Assembly (NCBI RefSeq): GCF_009905375.1
Contig: NC_133652.1
Span: 123,773,205 to 123,837,204, forward strand
Direction of reading: 5' to 3'
Origin: Apium graveolens
Lineage: Eukaryota > Streptophyta > Magnoliopsida > Apiales > Apiaceae
DNA: 64,000 nucleotides
Shown in pieces: positions 48,421 through 59,348 of the stretch. Made by a program: the position numbers and the translations under genes. A model generated the notes under the pieces. The model saw nothing but the letters and a program-made list of their open reading frames with translations, was not told where the DNA came from and did not search any database. Position 1 is the first letter of the stretch; the number at the start of each line of letters is the position of its first letter.

Positions 48421-48671
48421 CCATCCAAAATCACACAATCATCATCATAATCTTTCACATAGTTATTATAAGTAATTTTCAACTTTATGTCCTTAGGCTT
48501 GACAACAACCTCACGAACCACAACCACATCATCATAATCATCATTAAAATAGTCTTGAATCCATTTACAATTCTCTACCCTATCACAATCATCATCACCA
48601 TCCTTTAAATTCTGACCCCACCACACATCTTCATTAGAACTCAAATCAAAAATCACAGCCTCTGGGTCCAT

Positions 48672-49440
48672 CAAGAATCATAAATTTGTGACCTTTATGA
48701 CTGTCAACACTGATCAAGAATAGCCAAAATAATTCTAATATTGTTACATGTACCATAGGAATAATATAAGAATGGCCCCAATAAAAAAAATTAACATTTA
48801 AATTTATTTAAGGCAAGACATTTAACTTCATCACACATAAAACCAAGCAACGAACTCAAAATATACATCATCAAGCGAGCAGTTGAACTAAATCTGGCTG
48901 ATGCCAGAACTAATGCTTTAATAAAGTTGAATGGGACAAAATTAGGTAAGAAATGAATGAAATTTTTGCGGTCGGAGTGTAAATATTCATAACATTCATT
49001 CCTTCCTACATCCATCTCATACAAATTCAACAAAGTTGAATCCTACAGCTATAGAGATGACTGATCGTAATACTTCCTACTTATCTACAGTATTTGTAAA
49101 CCTCAAAACAAAGAATTAACAGTTTTCGTACTCTAACTTCCCACTTCCCTCTAAATCATTATCTTCCACTTTATCAGAATACACTCATTCAATTATATTA
49201 ATTCCATCTTAACTAAACATAAACAACAAGAAAAAACACGATTACACATATCTAAACAGATTTATCCAATAAATCATACATCCAATAAAATAAAATTCTT
49301 CATAAAATTTTGGGCAACAATCACAACAAGTCAAAAATAATCTAAATATTATCGAAAATACATAAATGCGTAATTAATAGAAAACCCCCCAATTTTCAGG
49401 GTTTGTAAAACACCCAAATAATTAGGGCTTGTAAACTACC
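48672..49440. other. Stretch upstream of the split exon 1
   Basis: AT-rich. One 76-codon minus-strand frame at 48791-49018 (MDVGRNECYEYL start) has no recognisable domain and is probably chance or an upstream intron or UTR. Confidence 0.35.
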
Positions 49441-49730
49441 ACAAACTAACTAGACGGAGAAACAAACATGCCTTTAATTAGTAGTAAAACAGAAAGGACG
49501 GGAGCTATAAAAGGAGAGGACCGGAGCTGTAAACAGAGAAGGCCAGAGATATGACCGGAGCTATGAAAGAAGATGACCGGAGTGTGAGAGGACGAGAGAC
49601 GGCTGGAGCGGATTTGTGCTAAGCGGAGAGATGAACCAAGGGGCGTGTCAGTGAAAGAGATGAGAAGATAGATGTAAGAGATGATTAATGAAATTAATTT
49701 TATCTGGGGATTGAGTATAGGTTTCATTTT
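49441..49730 (-). promoter_or_regulatory. Pyrimidine-rich 5' UTR-like segment
   Basis: On the minus strand CT-rich with four copies of AGCTCCGGTC or TCCGGTCAT words about 25-35 bases apart (between about 49590 and 49495). CT-rich sequence in this position is typical of plant 5' UTRs, and it lies upstream of the exon 1 start. Low confidence. Confidence 0.3.
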
Positions 49731-49809
49731 TAGTTTTAATTTATGCGGGCTTTTTAACTTTTTTCATTTCGAGCGGGCTTTTCCCCCTTTTTTTAACATT
49801 TTTTCACTT

Positions 49810-49895
49810 CCTAAGCCAACACCGACTTAGGTGTTGGCATCGAAAATCTAAGGCAACACATGCGACAACATTTGATTTTAATATTGCCTTACATT
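49810..49895. repeat. Right subterminal GCAACA repeat array
   Basis: CCAACACC and GGTGTTGG form an inverted repeat at 49816-49839, followed by GGCAACACA and CGACAACAT: the same word family as 44015-44355. Confidence 0.6.
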
Positions 49896-51673
49896 CTGTT
49901 ATTCAATTTTTGGCCACAATCTAGTACACACAACTACATTCATGCAAAGGTCTAAGGACGCTTTGTCCTCTCTACCTCCTATAGTTAACGATGTGGACTC
50001 AAACTTTAGAGCTCATGGTGATTCTGAGTTCGAAGATGATTTGATGATGAAGCTGGCACCAACTTAGGGGGAGATGAAGGCCGTAGTTCTTCTACACAAA
50101 CTCCAGATTGGATGCTTAGTAAGGAATGCAGCTATTATCACTTCACTTCTACTATGTTCAACCTAATCAACCATACTCATACAACCATTCAATCCACTAC
50201 AGATGCCAACACCAAAGCTCTCCTAGAAGCCCATATTGAGTCACACCAACTGCATAAAATTTAAAATCTCAAACATACTGAAGATGTGGATGACATGAAG
50301 AATGCAGTTGAGGCAGTTAAGAAGAAGTTACAAGAGAAGCTTGAGGAAAAACTTCCAGCAGCAACTATGAGGGAAGTGCAGTTGAAGTTAAGAAAGGAAA
50401 CTGATTTGGCTAGAAAGGTCGAGGCAATCACTGACAGGCTATCTAGAGTGAAAACTATATGGCCAAGATATTGGAAGGTCGAGATAAACAGACACAACTC
50501 CTTCAACAGTTGGTGGTTGCTCAAACTTCAAACCCTGTTTTACTTGATGATAACAAAAAGGGGGAGAAGGATGTGCACATTCAAGTCAGCAAAATGATAA
50601 TGTCAATTATTTATATCTCAAAGCCACCAGCCTTGGACACCATTGATCTTATAAATCTTGATGACAAAATAGATTGATGACAAGATTGCACAAGTTTTTG
50701 GCTCAACTGCTAATTAAGCAAAATCTGTGAGGCACTCCACTCAGTTGAATCCACTTACTTTGGAGGAAATAAAGTGAGGAAAAAGGGAGAAGGGTGAATC
50801 TTCAATGAATAAAGAATTCAAGAACTTTGTGGTGCTAAAGCCTAAACAAACAAGTGTCACAATGTCAACAAAGCACCCAATATTGGTTGATTACTCTCCT
50901 CCTAGACCTGATGAAGAAAAGCTGATGGGTGCATAAATTGGTAGTTTCAAAATAACCAAGGATACCATCTTAAGGCCATGAATAACAAGAATTTACAGAT
51001 ATGGAAAGATGCCATGTGTCTTGATTGGCACCCTCAGTTTGGGGAAGCTAAAGATGAGGAAAATAGAAGTCTAGGAGCTCATAAAAGAAGGAAGAAGCAG
51101 GCCACTAAAGGAGTGAAAATAAAATTAGAAATTCTTGCAACTTTAACTAGAACAGAGAAAACCTTATCTGAAGAAAAAAAAGTACTAAAGAGTCAGGAAA
51201 AGGGTACTGGAAGGTTAGAGCCAAGAGGAAGATTATTAAAGATGAAGAAATGGAAGATGAGCCAACACAATTTACAACCTCAAGTCAACCAACTGTGCCC
51301 ACTGTGGAGCCAGTTGAATTCAAGGTTCATCCAAGTGTAAATTTCCATAATGAACCAATCATACCTAAGGATGAACTCATAGATTGAGACAGTTTACCTC
51401 TACCTAATCTAAACCTACCACTACCTCTCAAAAAGAAGACTCCAAGAAGGAAACACAAAGGAATCAATATTAACCCACCTCAATTCAAATCCATCTCTAA
51501 GCCAAAACCCACAGTCAATAAGAAAGACCAACTCTTCATATGTTGACATATAAGAATTCTTTGACATAAATCTCTATCTGGATGAGTTGGAGGAAATAAG
51601 AGGAATTGATACTTCATACAAGCTCCCATAAAGGTTGGTGTTTAGATATAAGGGTGGCAAGGAGATTACATGG

Positions 51674-53097
51674 TGTTGAGTGGCATTTATGACACTTTAT
51701 AATGCTCTAATAAGCTTTGAATTGATGCATTTGTACTCAAGTTGTTAAGTTTTTTAATGTGTTTTCTAGTGTTTTTGCATTTCAGGCATTAATCTGTGAA
51801 TCAGTTGAATTAGCATTATTTTGGTGCTAATTTGGTGTCAAGGTAGTGTTGGAATAAAAGCTCGTGGAAAGCCGGCTCGAAGCAGCAAGGAAAAAGATGA
51901 AATCTGAGTTTTTCCCAGAAGGATGGCGCGCCCGCGCTGTGATGGCGTGCCCGCGCTGTGATAGCGCGCGGCCGCGCCGGTGCGAAATTAAAAAACCCTG
52001 ATTCTAATTCGATTCTAAGTGGGGAGACTTCCAGATTGCAAAGGGCTGCTATATATATTCAAATAAGGTCATTTTTAATAAGTTATCAAGCGAGAGACGT
52101 ACCAGAGCGGAAGGAGAAGACGGCAATAGACCTATTGCACGAATCAACAAAGGTGAAGATGATCTAGTTTATTCTTGTGAATCTTTGTTTTGAGTTGTAG
52201 TTTTGGATGCTCGTTTCTTATTTTGTCGAACCTATACTCTTGTGTTATACTCTGTTATTTATTCGTTATAAAGACTACATTTCTTATATCATGCTTTCAT
52301 CGGAACCCACGTTGATGATGAGTCCGATCATGGGCTAATCGTTATCGTGGGGTTCTAGCGGATTTATTTATGGATTTCTTTAGTTAAATTATTTTGATAC
52401 CTTAGTATGTGGTGATTGATTGATATCCTAGTATTGGTTGTGCTTATTCGTCTTATGAGCGGCGCGAACTTATAAGATACCATGTTAATTCTTAATGAAG
52501 CGACAGTGAATTTAAGGATTTTGAACTTGGAATGCTAGCATAGGTTCTTGTATTTTTATGCATGATTTGTAGGTAATTTTAACCATATTACTTGCCCTGT
52601 ATAATCAAGATAGATAACTTGTGCTTAAATCGTTATGTTGTCAAATTCTATAGACATATAGGATCTCAATATAATTGGCGTCTATTCAGCTTCTATCTTT
52701 GTTGTGGATGTCTAGTAGTATGGTACTCGTGCAAAGAAAGTTGGCGTTTATCAGTTTCGTGTTGCCTGATTAGTGTCATCACCATTACATGCTAAGGTTG
52801 AGAACAATAAGTCTATTGAATGAAGTATTTAATGAAGTTAGAATCCCATTTTTGTCATATATATTAATTCAGTCAATCTTAATCTCGTAGTTATAATAGT
52901 TAGCATAATTCTTAGTTATAAACAAACTCAATTTGTTATCATCTTAGCATTGAATAATAACCATACATTGTTTTTTAAGTGCGTGAATTAATTAGTTAAC
53001 CAATACAGTCTTTGTGGGAACGAACTAGAAAAGATTCTATACTACTTGCGAACTCGTATACTTGAATGTAATATTAGCGCGTGTTTAGCGACTAACA
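51674..53097. repeat. Solo LTR J with target duplication CATGG
   Basis: 1424 bases, TGTTGAGTGGC...GCGACTAACA, flanked by CATGG at 51669-51673 and 53098-53102. Removing it restores the G reading frame (KEITW then PLYRI). It contains a GC-rich triplicate (51922-51983) and a TATA-like TATATATATT (about 52050). The style of the LTR suggests a non-chromovirus gypsy (Tat/Athila-like) but no internal sequence proves it. Confidence 0.9.
51922..51983. repeat. Three 19-bp GC-rich tandem units in solo LTR J
   Basis: GATGGCGCGCCCGCGCTGT, then the same with one T for C, then a diverged third unit with the palindrome GCGCGGCCGCGC. It is a striking GC island in otherwise AT-rich DNA. Confidence 0.85.
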
Positions 53098-53294
53098 CAT
53101 GGCCTCTCTACAGAATTCTCATTGAAGGCTACAGTGTTCTAGTGGAGGTGTTTTCTACTATGAAGAAAGATTTTGGATTCACTAAGGTGGCCAAATCAGA
53201 AGTACTTAGCAATATCAGCCAAATCAGACAAAGTTGGAGAGATCCAAATGCACTTCCTAGAGTGTTGAATATCCCATATAGTGGTGATAGAGTG

Positions 53295-53905
53295 TGTTAG
53301 GTCACACACACTGTAGAAGGGGGTTGAATACAGTGTATACTACAATCAAATCGAATTAAGAACACAAGTATGAAACACATAATAATCGTATTAATAAAAC
53401 AGTATTATAATGGAACCGTTCTCTCTCAGTGATGAACAAATATCACGAGAGCTGCAAGGTTTACAATGAATAATATTCTCGATTAAGATAACACATCTAG
53501 TGTAAACCCTATGTTGTGTTTATATAGACACAGTTACAAGATAATCTTCTAATTGATATCGAACATAAGTCTGCATCCTAATATATATCAACTAGTTATC
53601 TTTTCTTCCAAGTATTCTATTCTTCAAAGAATTCTTCTCCATGCATATCTCTTCTTGTGTTTGCCTTAATCTTCTTTCCTTGAATTAGCCGTCTTCCTTA
53701 TCTGAATGTCTTCTTAAGTCCTGATATTATCTCCTGATAACTATCTTCTGAATATTAAGTTCTGATAACTTAAGTTCTGATATCTTAAGTTCTGACTTCA
53801 GTATAAGTACTGATTTCCAGTTAAGTCCTGATTTGTCCTGTTAGTTAAGATCTGAAAACTAAACACAAATCATTATTAGATATGACATCACAAATATATC
53901 TAACA
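53295..53905 (-). repeat. 3' LTR of element H
   Basis: 611 bases, plus-strand edges TGTTAGGTCACAC and ATATATCTAACA. Same family as the F LTR. It contains three AAGTTCTGAT-type words between 53755 and 53800 and a TATA box in minus orientation at about 53518-53526. Confidence 0.93.
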
Positions 53906-53918
53906 ATCTCCCCCAACT
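53906..53918 (-). other. Polypurine tract of element H
   Basis: ATCTCCCCCAACT on plus, adjacent to the LTR, matching that of F. Confidence 0.87.
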
Positions 53919-54107
53919 TGTAAATTATCATAATATACAAGTTTAATAAATATTTGATGATGTCAAAAACATTAAGTACAAATGCATATGAGAATTTGAC
54001 TAAGTAACTACAACTCACAGTCTTTGTAGTTTTTACCATCCTTAAAGTCTGATATCAGCTTTAGCCTGTATATACTTCAGAATTTACCAGCTGTAGTTCT
54101 TGACTTG

Positions 54108-57100
54108 GCTTCAGTGTGTAATCTCTTTAATATCAGGAGTTGTTCTGAGATAGTTCTTCAACAGAGTTCTCTCAGCATATTCAAGTTCATTCTGCATCCT
54201 CTTTTTTGAATCTTTAAGTTCAACTATATCTTCACCTGTTTGAAAGATAGCAGCCCTGAGATCATTTATTTTTGCTTTCCTTATATCCTGATCCATTCTG
54301 ATGACATAGGCTTTATCAGACTCTAGATTGAATTCAAGACCTTTAATACCAAGAAATGTAGTGATGATTTTGGCGGTATTAGGCTTCATCTCAACTATAT
54401 CACCATTGTGAGCTCTGTACTTAGGATAGTAAGGTCTGTCAGACTTTATAGAGTAAAGTTTCCTTTGCCTTTCAATATCAGATTTTAAGTAACTGACAGC
54501 ATCATCTGTTGATCTGTTTTTCACTTGAAGTAGAAATAGCACATGTTGCAATTCTTCAAAATACTTCAAACGAATAGCATTCTTTCTAATCTGGAATACC
54601 CTCCCATATGTCATAAAATATAACATGATATCTTCTTTCAATACAGAGTGGTAGACCATTTGTACAGACTCCAGTTGATTCAATCTTTCAGGAGTTGTTC
54701 CTACTCCTGGTTCACTCAAAGAAGTTGGATCAGAGGTAGTATTATTTACTCCCTTTTCTTTAGAACTACCCAATCCTGATTTGTCTCTAGCTTCCTTTCC
54801 TCTAATAACTCTTGAGTAGACTGTTGAGCTTTAGTAAACCCAGGTAGTAGAATCTTTGAAGGTTTAACATGAGCAATGTCAGAGTTTTCCTTTTCTTTAT
54901 ATTCTGATATCAAGCCAACTTGAGCTTTGTCAGAGGTTGCTTGCTTCATTGTAATATCAGAATTTACTAAGTCCTGATCTTGAACAACATGAGCTATGTC
55001 AGAGGTTGTTTAAATATTCTTTTTCTTCAAAATCAGACTAGTATCTTCATCAGATTTTGCTTCCAGATCCATGATTGGCATATATACCTTTACAGGTTCA
55101 TCAATTTTTGCTTTACCATTGGATCTAGAATCAACTTCCACCTGTGATTTGGACTTGGCCTTAAATGCCTCAGTATCTGACCTCTCTTTAATCACAATGC
55201 CCTTAGGCTTAGGTGGTTTCTTTGTAATGACTTGAGCTTTTGACTTTGACTTGACATTTTCTGCTTTAAGTCTGGCTTCTTCTTCCTTCAGACTTTCAAT
55301 ATCCATACCTGGATTTTCCTTTACGAACAGCCTTTTGGAAATCTCTTCATCAAGTTTCAAAGTTTGTTCACTAGAACTCATCCTTTTACCAGTATCAGAA
55401 CTTGTTGTTCTCCCAGCATCAGAACTTGTTCTTTGTGTAGAAGTTTCTGCTTTCCTAGATAAAGATCCTTTTCCTTGACCATGGCCTCTACCCCTTTCAG
55501 AGTTTCCCCGGTCATCATTATCATCATCCTTACCCTTCAGTGGTTGATCAGTTCTGCATTTAGACTTAATCACTTTCTCCCCCTTTTTGGCATCATCAGG
55601 TAATAGGAGAGAGACAAGCAATTCCACAGAGTTTTGGATTTCATTGAGTTGATCTTGTTGAGCAGCTTGATTCTTCAAAATATCAGATATTTGAGCTTGC
55701 TGCTTTTCTTGAGTCTTTTCTATGTACCCAATGCGGTCAAAGGCTGGCTTAAAAACCTCTTCTTTTCCAACTTGACATTCATGTCTTGCTGAATCAGGGT
55801 TTCTTGAATTTTGTTCACATTGGCTTGAGTTATTGAGTGTTGACCTTGAAGGTGCCTTGTACTCAATGCAGTAACTCTGAGATGTGCTTAGAAATCATCA
55901 TTCACAAGCATCTCATCAGCTTTAGCCAGGTGCTCAGCAAGAATATTTTCAGTAGGAACAAAATCAACTTTGTTCCACTCCTTGATTCATTCGTTTCCTC
56001 TTGGAGTTTCACTCCAAGGTACTGGTGCATCCTCTCTCACAAACTTTTTAATCAAATCAGCTTTATTAACTGGTTGTAGAGGTGCATGTCTTGAAGGACC
56101 AGCTGCATCAGCATTTTCATTTGTAGCAGCTTTACCAGTATTTTCAGCATTTATAGCATCAGAACTTACAGAGCCCGCAGAATCAGCTTCCTCTGATAAA
56201 ATGATAGTATGTGAGGCTATAGAGGTTTTAAAATCATCCTCTAAGTTCTGATCAACATCCAAATTTTGATGCTCACCTAATATCTAATCTTCATCATCTA
56301 GATTCAGAAGAGGTGTTGTTGGAATATCTGCATTGAAATCAGAATCTAAAATTGGTGTTGTTGGTGGAGTTTGTTGAAAAATGGTTGGAGCTTCCAAGTA
56401 CAGAACCTCAGGCACAACCAAGTTGTGAATATCTATTTCAGCACTTGTACCTAGGTCTTCAGCATGTACTTGTTCAATGATAGGAGACACAGGAGGTGTA
56501 GGCATTGGCTCTGGAATTTTCTTTGGCTATTAAATAGGAGATTTATGAGCTTTAGTAAGGTCTGGTTCAGGAGTGGGAAGTAATTCAATCACAATTGGTT
56601 CTGTTGGGATCAGAGTTTCCTGACCCCCTTCCTTAGCTGCTGCTTCCATCCCTTCTTTAAAGTTTGATGATTCACTTACCTCCCTCCTTGCTCTTTGCTT
56701 TTTAAGTCTCTTAGCTGAAGTAGAGACTTTGGGGGCTTCATCATCAGAGTTTAGCTTTCTAAGCCTTTTTAGGGGCCTAGAACTCCCAGTTTCATGAGCT
56801 TTCTGAGAAGACACTTCCTCAGCTGCTTTTGCAACAGGTTCTGATGTGTGAACCTGTGCCTCATCTTCTGATTCATCTCTCAGAATCATCCTCCTTTTCT
56901 GTAGTGTCTGAGGTACAGTCTTTGTCCTCTTTGCTCTAGAAGAAGAAGGCTTCACTGTAGGTGCTGATGGTTGATTGGCATGTGCTGATGTGAGTGGTTG
57001 TTGAGTGACAGGAGTAGGTACTGATTGATGTTGTGGGTTGGTGGGTTGGACATCAGGATATACAGTTATATAGGTTTCTGGATCATCATTTACCAAGACT

Positions 57101-57875
57101 TATTTTACTGATTGAGGAATTTGTAAAGGTCTCAAAACTCCTTTCTTGTTATCAGAGTTTAACAACAGGTCATTAAAGGCCCTTTTTGCAAGCTTAAAGG
57201 GTGAAATTAAGTCACTGAATAGTTGGGGTTCATCAACACAACAGATATAAGCTGACAAAATCTAGCAAAATATACTACATTCCTATCTTCTGTCATCCTA
57301 TCCCCTATAAAACCAAGCACAGCACTGGCATAATCAAAATGAGTTTGATTTATAAGAGCGTACCCGATTTGCTGACTCAAAATGGGAATAGCATCAAAGT
57401 TGGAGCATTTATTTGCGAATGCCTTGGTGATGCAGTCAAAGAAATAACTCCATTCCTTTCTGATATGTGATCTTTTCAATTGACCCAGCTTTCCCAAGTT
57501 TTGCTCATAGCCTAAATTGGCCATAAGCTGCTGTAAGACAGGCTCCTCCACTGTTGAGAATATACAATCTTCGGGTAAATGGATAGCTTTACGAACAGTC
57601 GATTTAGTAACCACATACTCGACATCTCCTGATGTGAAAATTATGCTTGGAGAAGCAGCAGCACCACCATCATCATATAACCCAGTTCGCAAGAACGCCA
57701 GCACTTGTTTCCCAGAAATAGATTGAGGTTGAGTCAGAGCATACCCAATCTCACTATTAGTTAAGAAATCCTGTACAAAATGAAGTTCCGAAGGAGCTTC
57801 ACTCTTAGTGAGAATGGCAGCATAGTTGTTGGGGACGAACTTTGCTCCATTAAAGATTATATCCTTGGGTGCCAT
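54108..57875 (-). pseudogene. SIRE extra ORF (envelope-position gene) of element H
   Basis: ATG 57875 (MAPKDIIFNGAKFVPNNYAA) to stop 54108, about 1255 codons with three frame changes (between 57207 and 57096, between 55987 and 55678, and near 54770) and several stops. Order: a folded N-terminal domain of ~220 residues; a long Ser/Thr/Pro/Lys-rich middle with nuclear-signal-like basic clusters (KRLKKQRARR near 56690); an acidic segment; a QLNEIQNSVELL helix; a Lys/Ser-rich linker; and a conserved helical C-terminal part (54773-54108). I see no signal peptide or clear transmembrane segment, so an envelope function is not supported by the sequence. The C-terminal part recurs in F; G is a distant relative. 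Confidence 0.78.
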
Positions 57876-59348
57876 TGAAAACGAGTGAGAATTTAGAATG
57901 CCTGAAAAGTGTTTGATAAAATGTCTGTATTGTAAACCGTCAGAAAATATGAGAGAATAAGAAAAGGAGAGTGAGTAAGTAGAATAGAAATGTAAATAAA
58001 AGATTTGAAAATCTTTTATCTCTTTTACTTAGATACCCCACGTGATAACAGTTATGGAGAAGTGGAACAGACGTTACACCTGTCAGGCATGCAGCAGTTA
58101 AGACAGTAGTTAATGGGCACGGTAAATAAGTAATGATTACTATGCACATGCAGTTTTTCAAAAAACAATTGTTCCCACTAAACAAATGATTATGACTGTC
58201 TTTATCTCACATAAACCAATATTATGATAAAATATAAACGTTCAAGTATTGACTTAAAAATAAATCAAGTAAATAAATACTTCCACGTAAGCATCAGATT
58301 TCATTATTATCAGAATTTAAAAGTCATCAGAATATGGCTCCTTAACTCAAAAAGTGAGTTTATTCCTGTAATTCTTCACACAAATACTGATATGGTTACA
58401 AAAGAACTTAATCATCATAACTTCCATCAGAACTTGTCCTCAGAATTTATGCAACTAACACTTAAACTGTTCATCTAAAACAACATTGATCACCACAGTA
58501 ATTTTCATCATTCATATGGAGTGTAAGTGTGTGCTTTAAGCTAAATATGAGACAAAGAGTAAAGTTTGATTCACTTCAGTACATCTTAGAAATAAGGCAT
58601 AACTATGAACTTTGCTTAAAATCTGTCATTAGTCTGAAGTCTACTATAGAATGAGTTCATGTATGAGTCCACCTCAACTGTTTTGTGCTCATTTTATGCA
58701 TCTTTTGAAATTCCGTTTTACAGTGGCTTCTCAGTGTAAGTGAGTCACAACTGCTTATCAGAATTTATGCTATTATCAGAGTATTTCTCCAGTAATCAGA
58801 GAATGTGAAAAGTCACCAAGAAAATTTTATCTTGCTTTTCTAATGCATATTACTTAATACCAGCAATACACTTGGGTATTCCCTTCCACATATATTTTTC
58901 TCTAGATCTCAAAGGAGTACCTAATATTTATTTCTTTTCTTTTTCTTTTGATAAGTGAGGCTTATCAGTACTTAGTACACCCATAATATTTACAAACATC
59001 AGAACTTAAAAGATAAGAAGCACCATTCTAGTTTTTGACTTAGTAATAAGATATACAAAGTAAACCTAACCAAGCTCAATATCAGAATTTGCTTGTGTTA
59101 AAAGATTTCCACATAAACAATTACTTCAAACATGTGATCTTTAGTATATTAGAGACTACTAGGTCAGCATCTAGCACAGTTATCCTCATTGGATTGAATA
59201 GTCACAGAAACATTCATATCACTATCAGAGTATAGAAATTCACATCAGACAACAATCAGCAGTTAGGTAAATTTCAATTTAAGCACAGATGACATAAAGA
59301 GAGTAATATCTGTAAATACTGATCATAAAGTCTGGTGTATCAGAACAT
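57876..59348 (-). other. Noncoding stretch between extra ORF and RNase H in H
   Basis: No credible frame on either strand. ATCAGAATTT, ATCAGAACTT and ATCAGAGTAT words recur at least ten times (for example near 58310, 58430, 58758, 58775, 58999, 59080). It may hold the promoter or splice signals for the extra ORF; nothing specific was recognised. Confidence 0.5.

Larger units (their letters stand above)
47294..48671 (-). pseudogene. Exon 1 of an RPM1-interacting protein 13-like gene, split by a solo LTR
   Basis: ATG 48671 opens MDPEAVIFDLSSNEDVWW, an acidic Asp/Val-rich protein that reaches DDDCVILDG at the LTR edge (48421). Past the LTR the frame resumes at 47388 with DPDKAVQG and ends SDELVVVGGDG with donor CAG|GTATCT (47294). 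Without the LTR and one copy of the CCATC duplication the frame is continuous. The CVILDGDPDK and SDELLVVG words recall the N-terminus of plant proteins annotated as RPM1-interacting protein 13 (family recalled, not searched). The expected next exon (PHPRHLC motif) was not found, so the gene is broken apart from the insertion. Confidence 0.6.
44015..49938. mobile_element. Probable non-autonomous CACTA-like transposon enclosing a decayed host gene
   Basis: The left edge reads CACTACCAAATAAATGG at 44015. Over the next ~330 bases GCAACAT, GGCAACA, CCAACAT and their complements recur about a dozen times. The same words recur at 49815-49890 (GCCAACACC, GGTGTTGGC, GGCAACACA, CGACAACAT), near the right edge. 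Terminal CACTA plus arrays of short subterminal repeats in both orientations are the hallmark of CACTA elements. No transposase was found. The right terminus is not clean: no GTAGTG end is seen before G sequence begins near 49939. Between the arrays lies plant gene sequence, so this may be a gene-carrying (Pack-type) element. Confidence 0.5.
49939..53294 (+). mobile_element. Element G: fragment of a SIRE-type extra ORF, hosting J
   Basis: No LTR, gag or pol. Broken frames encode pieces of a long SIRE-type extra ORF: PPIVNDVDSNFRAHGDSE (about 49980), TQTPDWMLSKE (about 50095), MKNAVEAVKKKLQEKLEEKL (50298), LLQQLVVAQTSNPVLLDDNK (about 50505), then a Lys-rich region. After solo LTR J it resumes with PLYRILIEGYSVLVEVF and ends SGDRVC at 53300. 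LLDDNKKGEK recalls LLPDDAKKGEK in H, so G is a divergent relative. H inserted at its right end. Confidence 0.7.

Noticed and set aside
48381..48608. Plus-strand ORF across the split exon
   Set aside because: Antisense shadow of the acidic exon 1 and its LTR junction.
48791..49033. Small minus-strand protein (MDVGRNECYEYL start)
   Set aside because: No domain, no homologue in the window, composition like the surrounding DNA; probably chance.
49446..49727. 93-codon minus-strand ORF
   Set aside because: Ser/Leu-rich translation of a CT-rich repeat; better read as 5' UTR-like sequence.
54108..57875. Calling the extra ORF an envelope gene
   Set aside because: Only its position after pol fits; no signal peptide or membrane segment is visible.
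58224..58478. 84-codon plus-strand ORF in H
   Set aside because: Antisense to H, in the noncoding stretch, rich in the ATCAGAA word; no sign of coding use.
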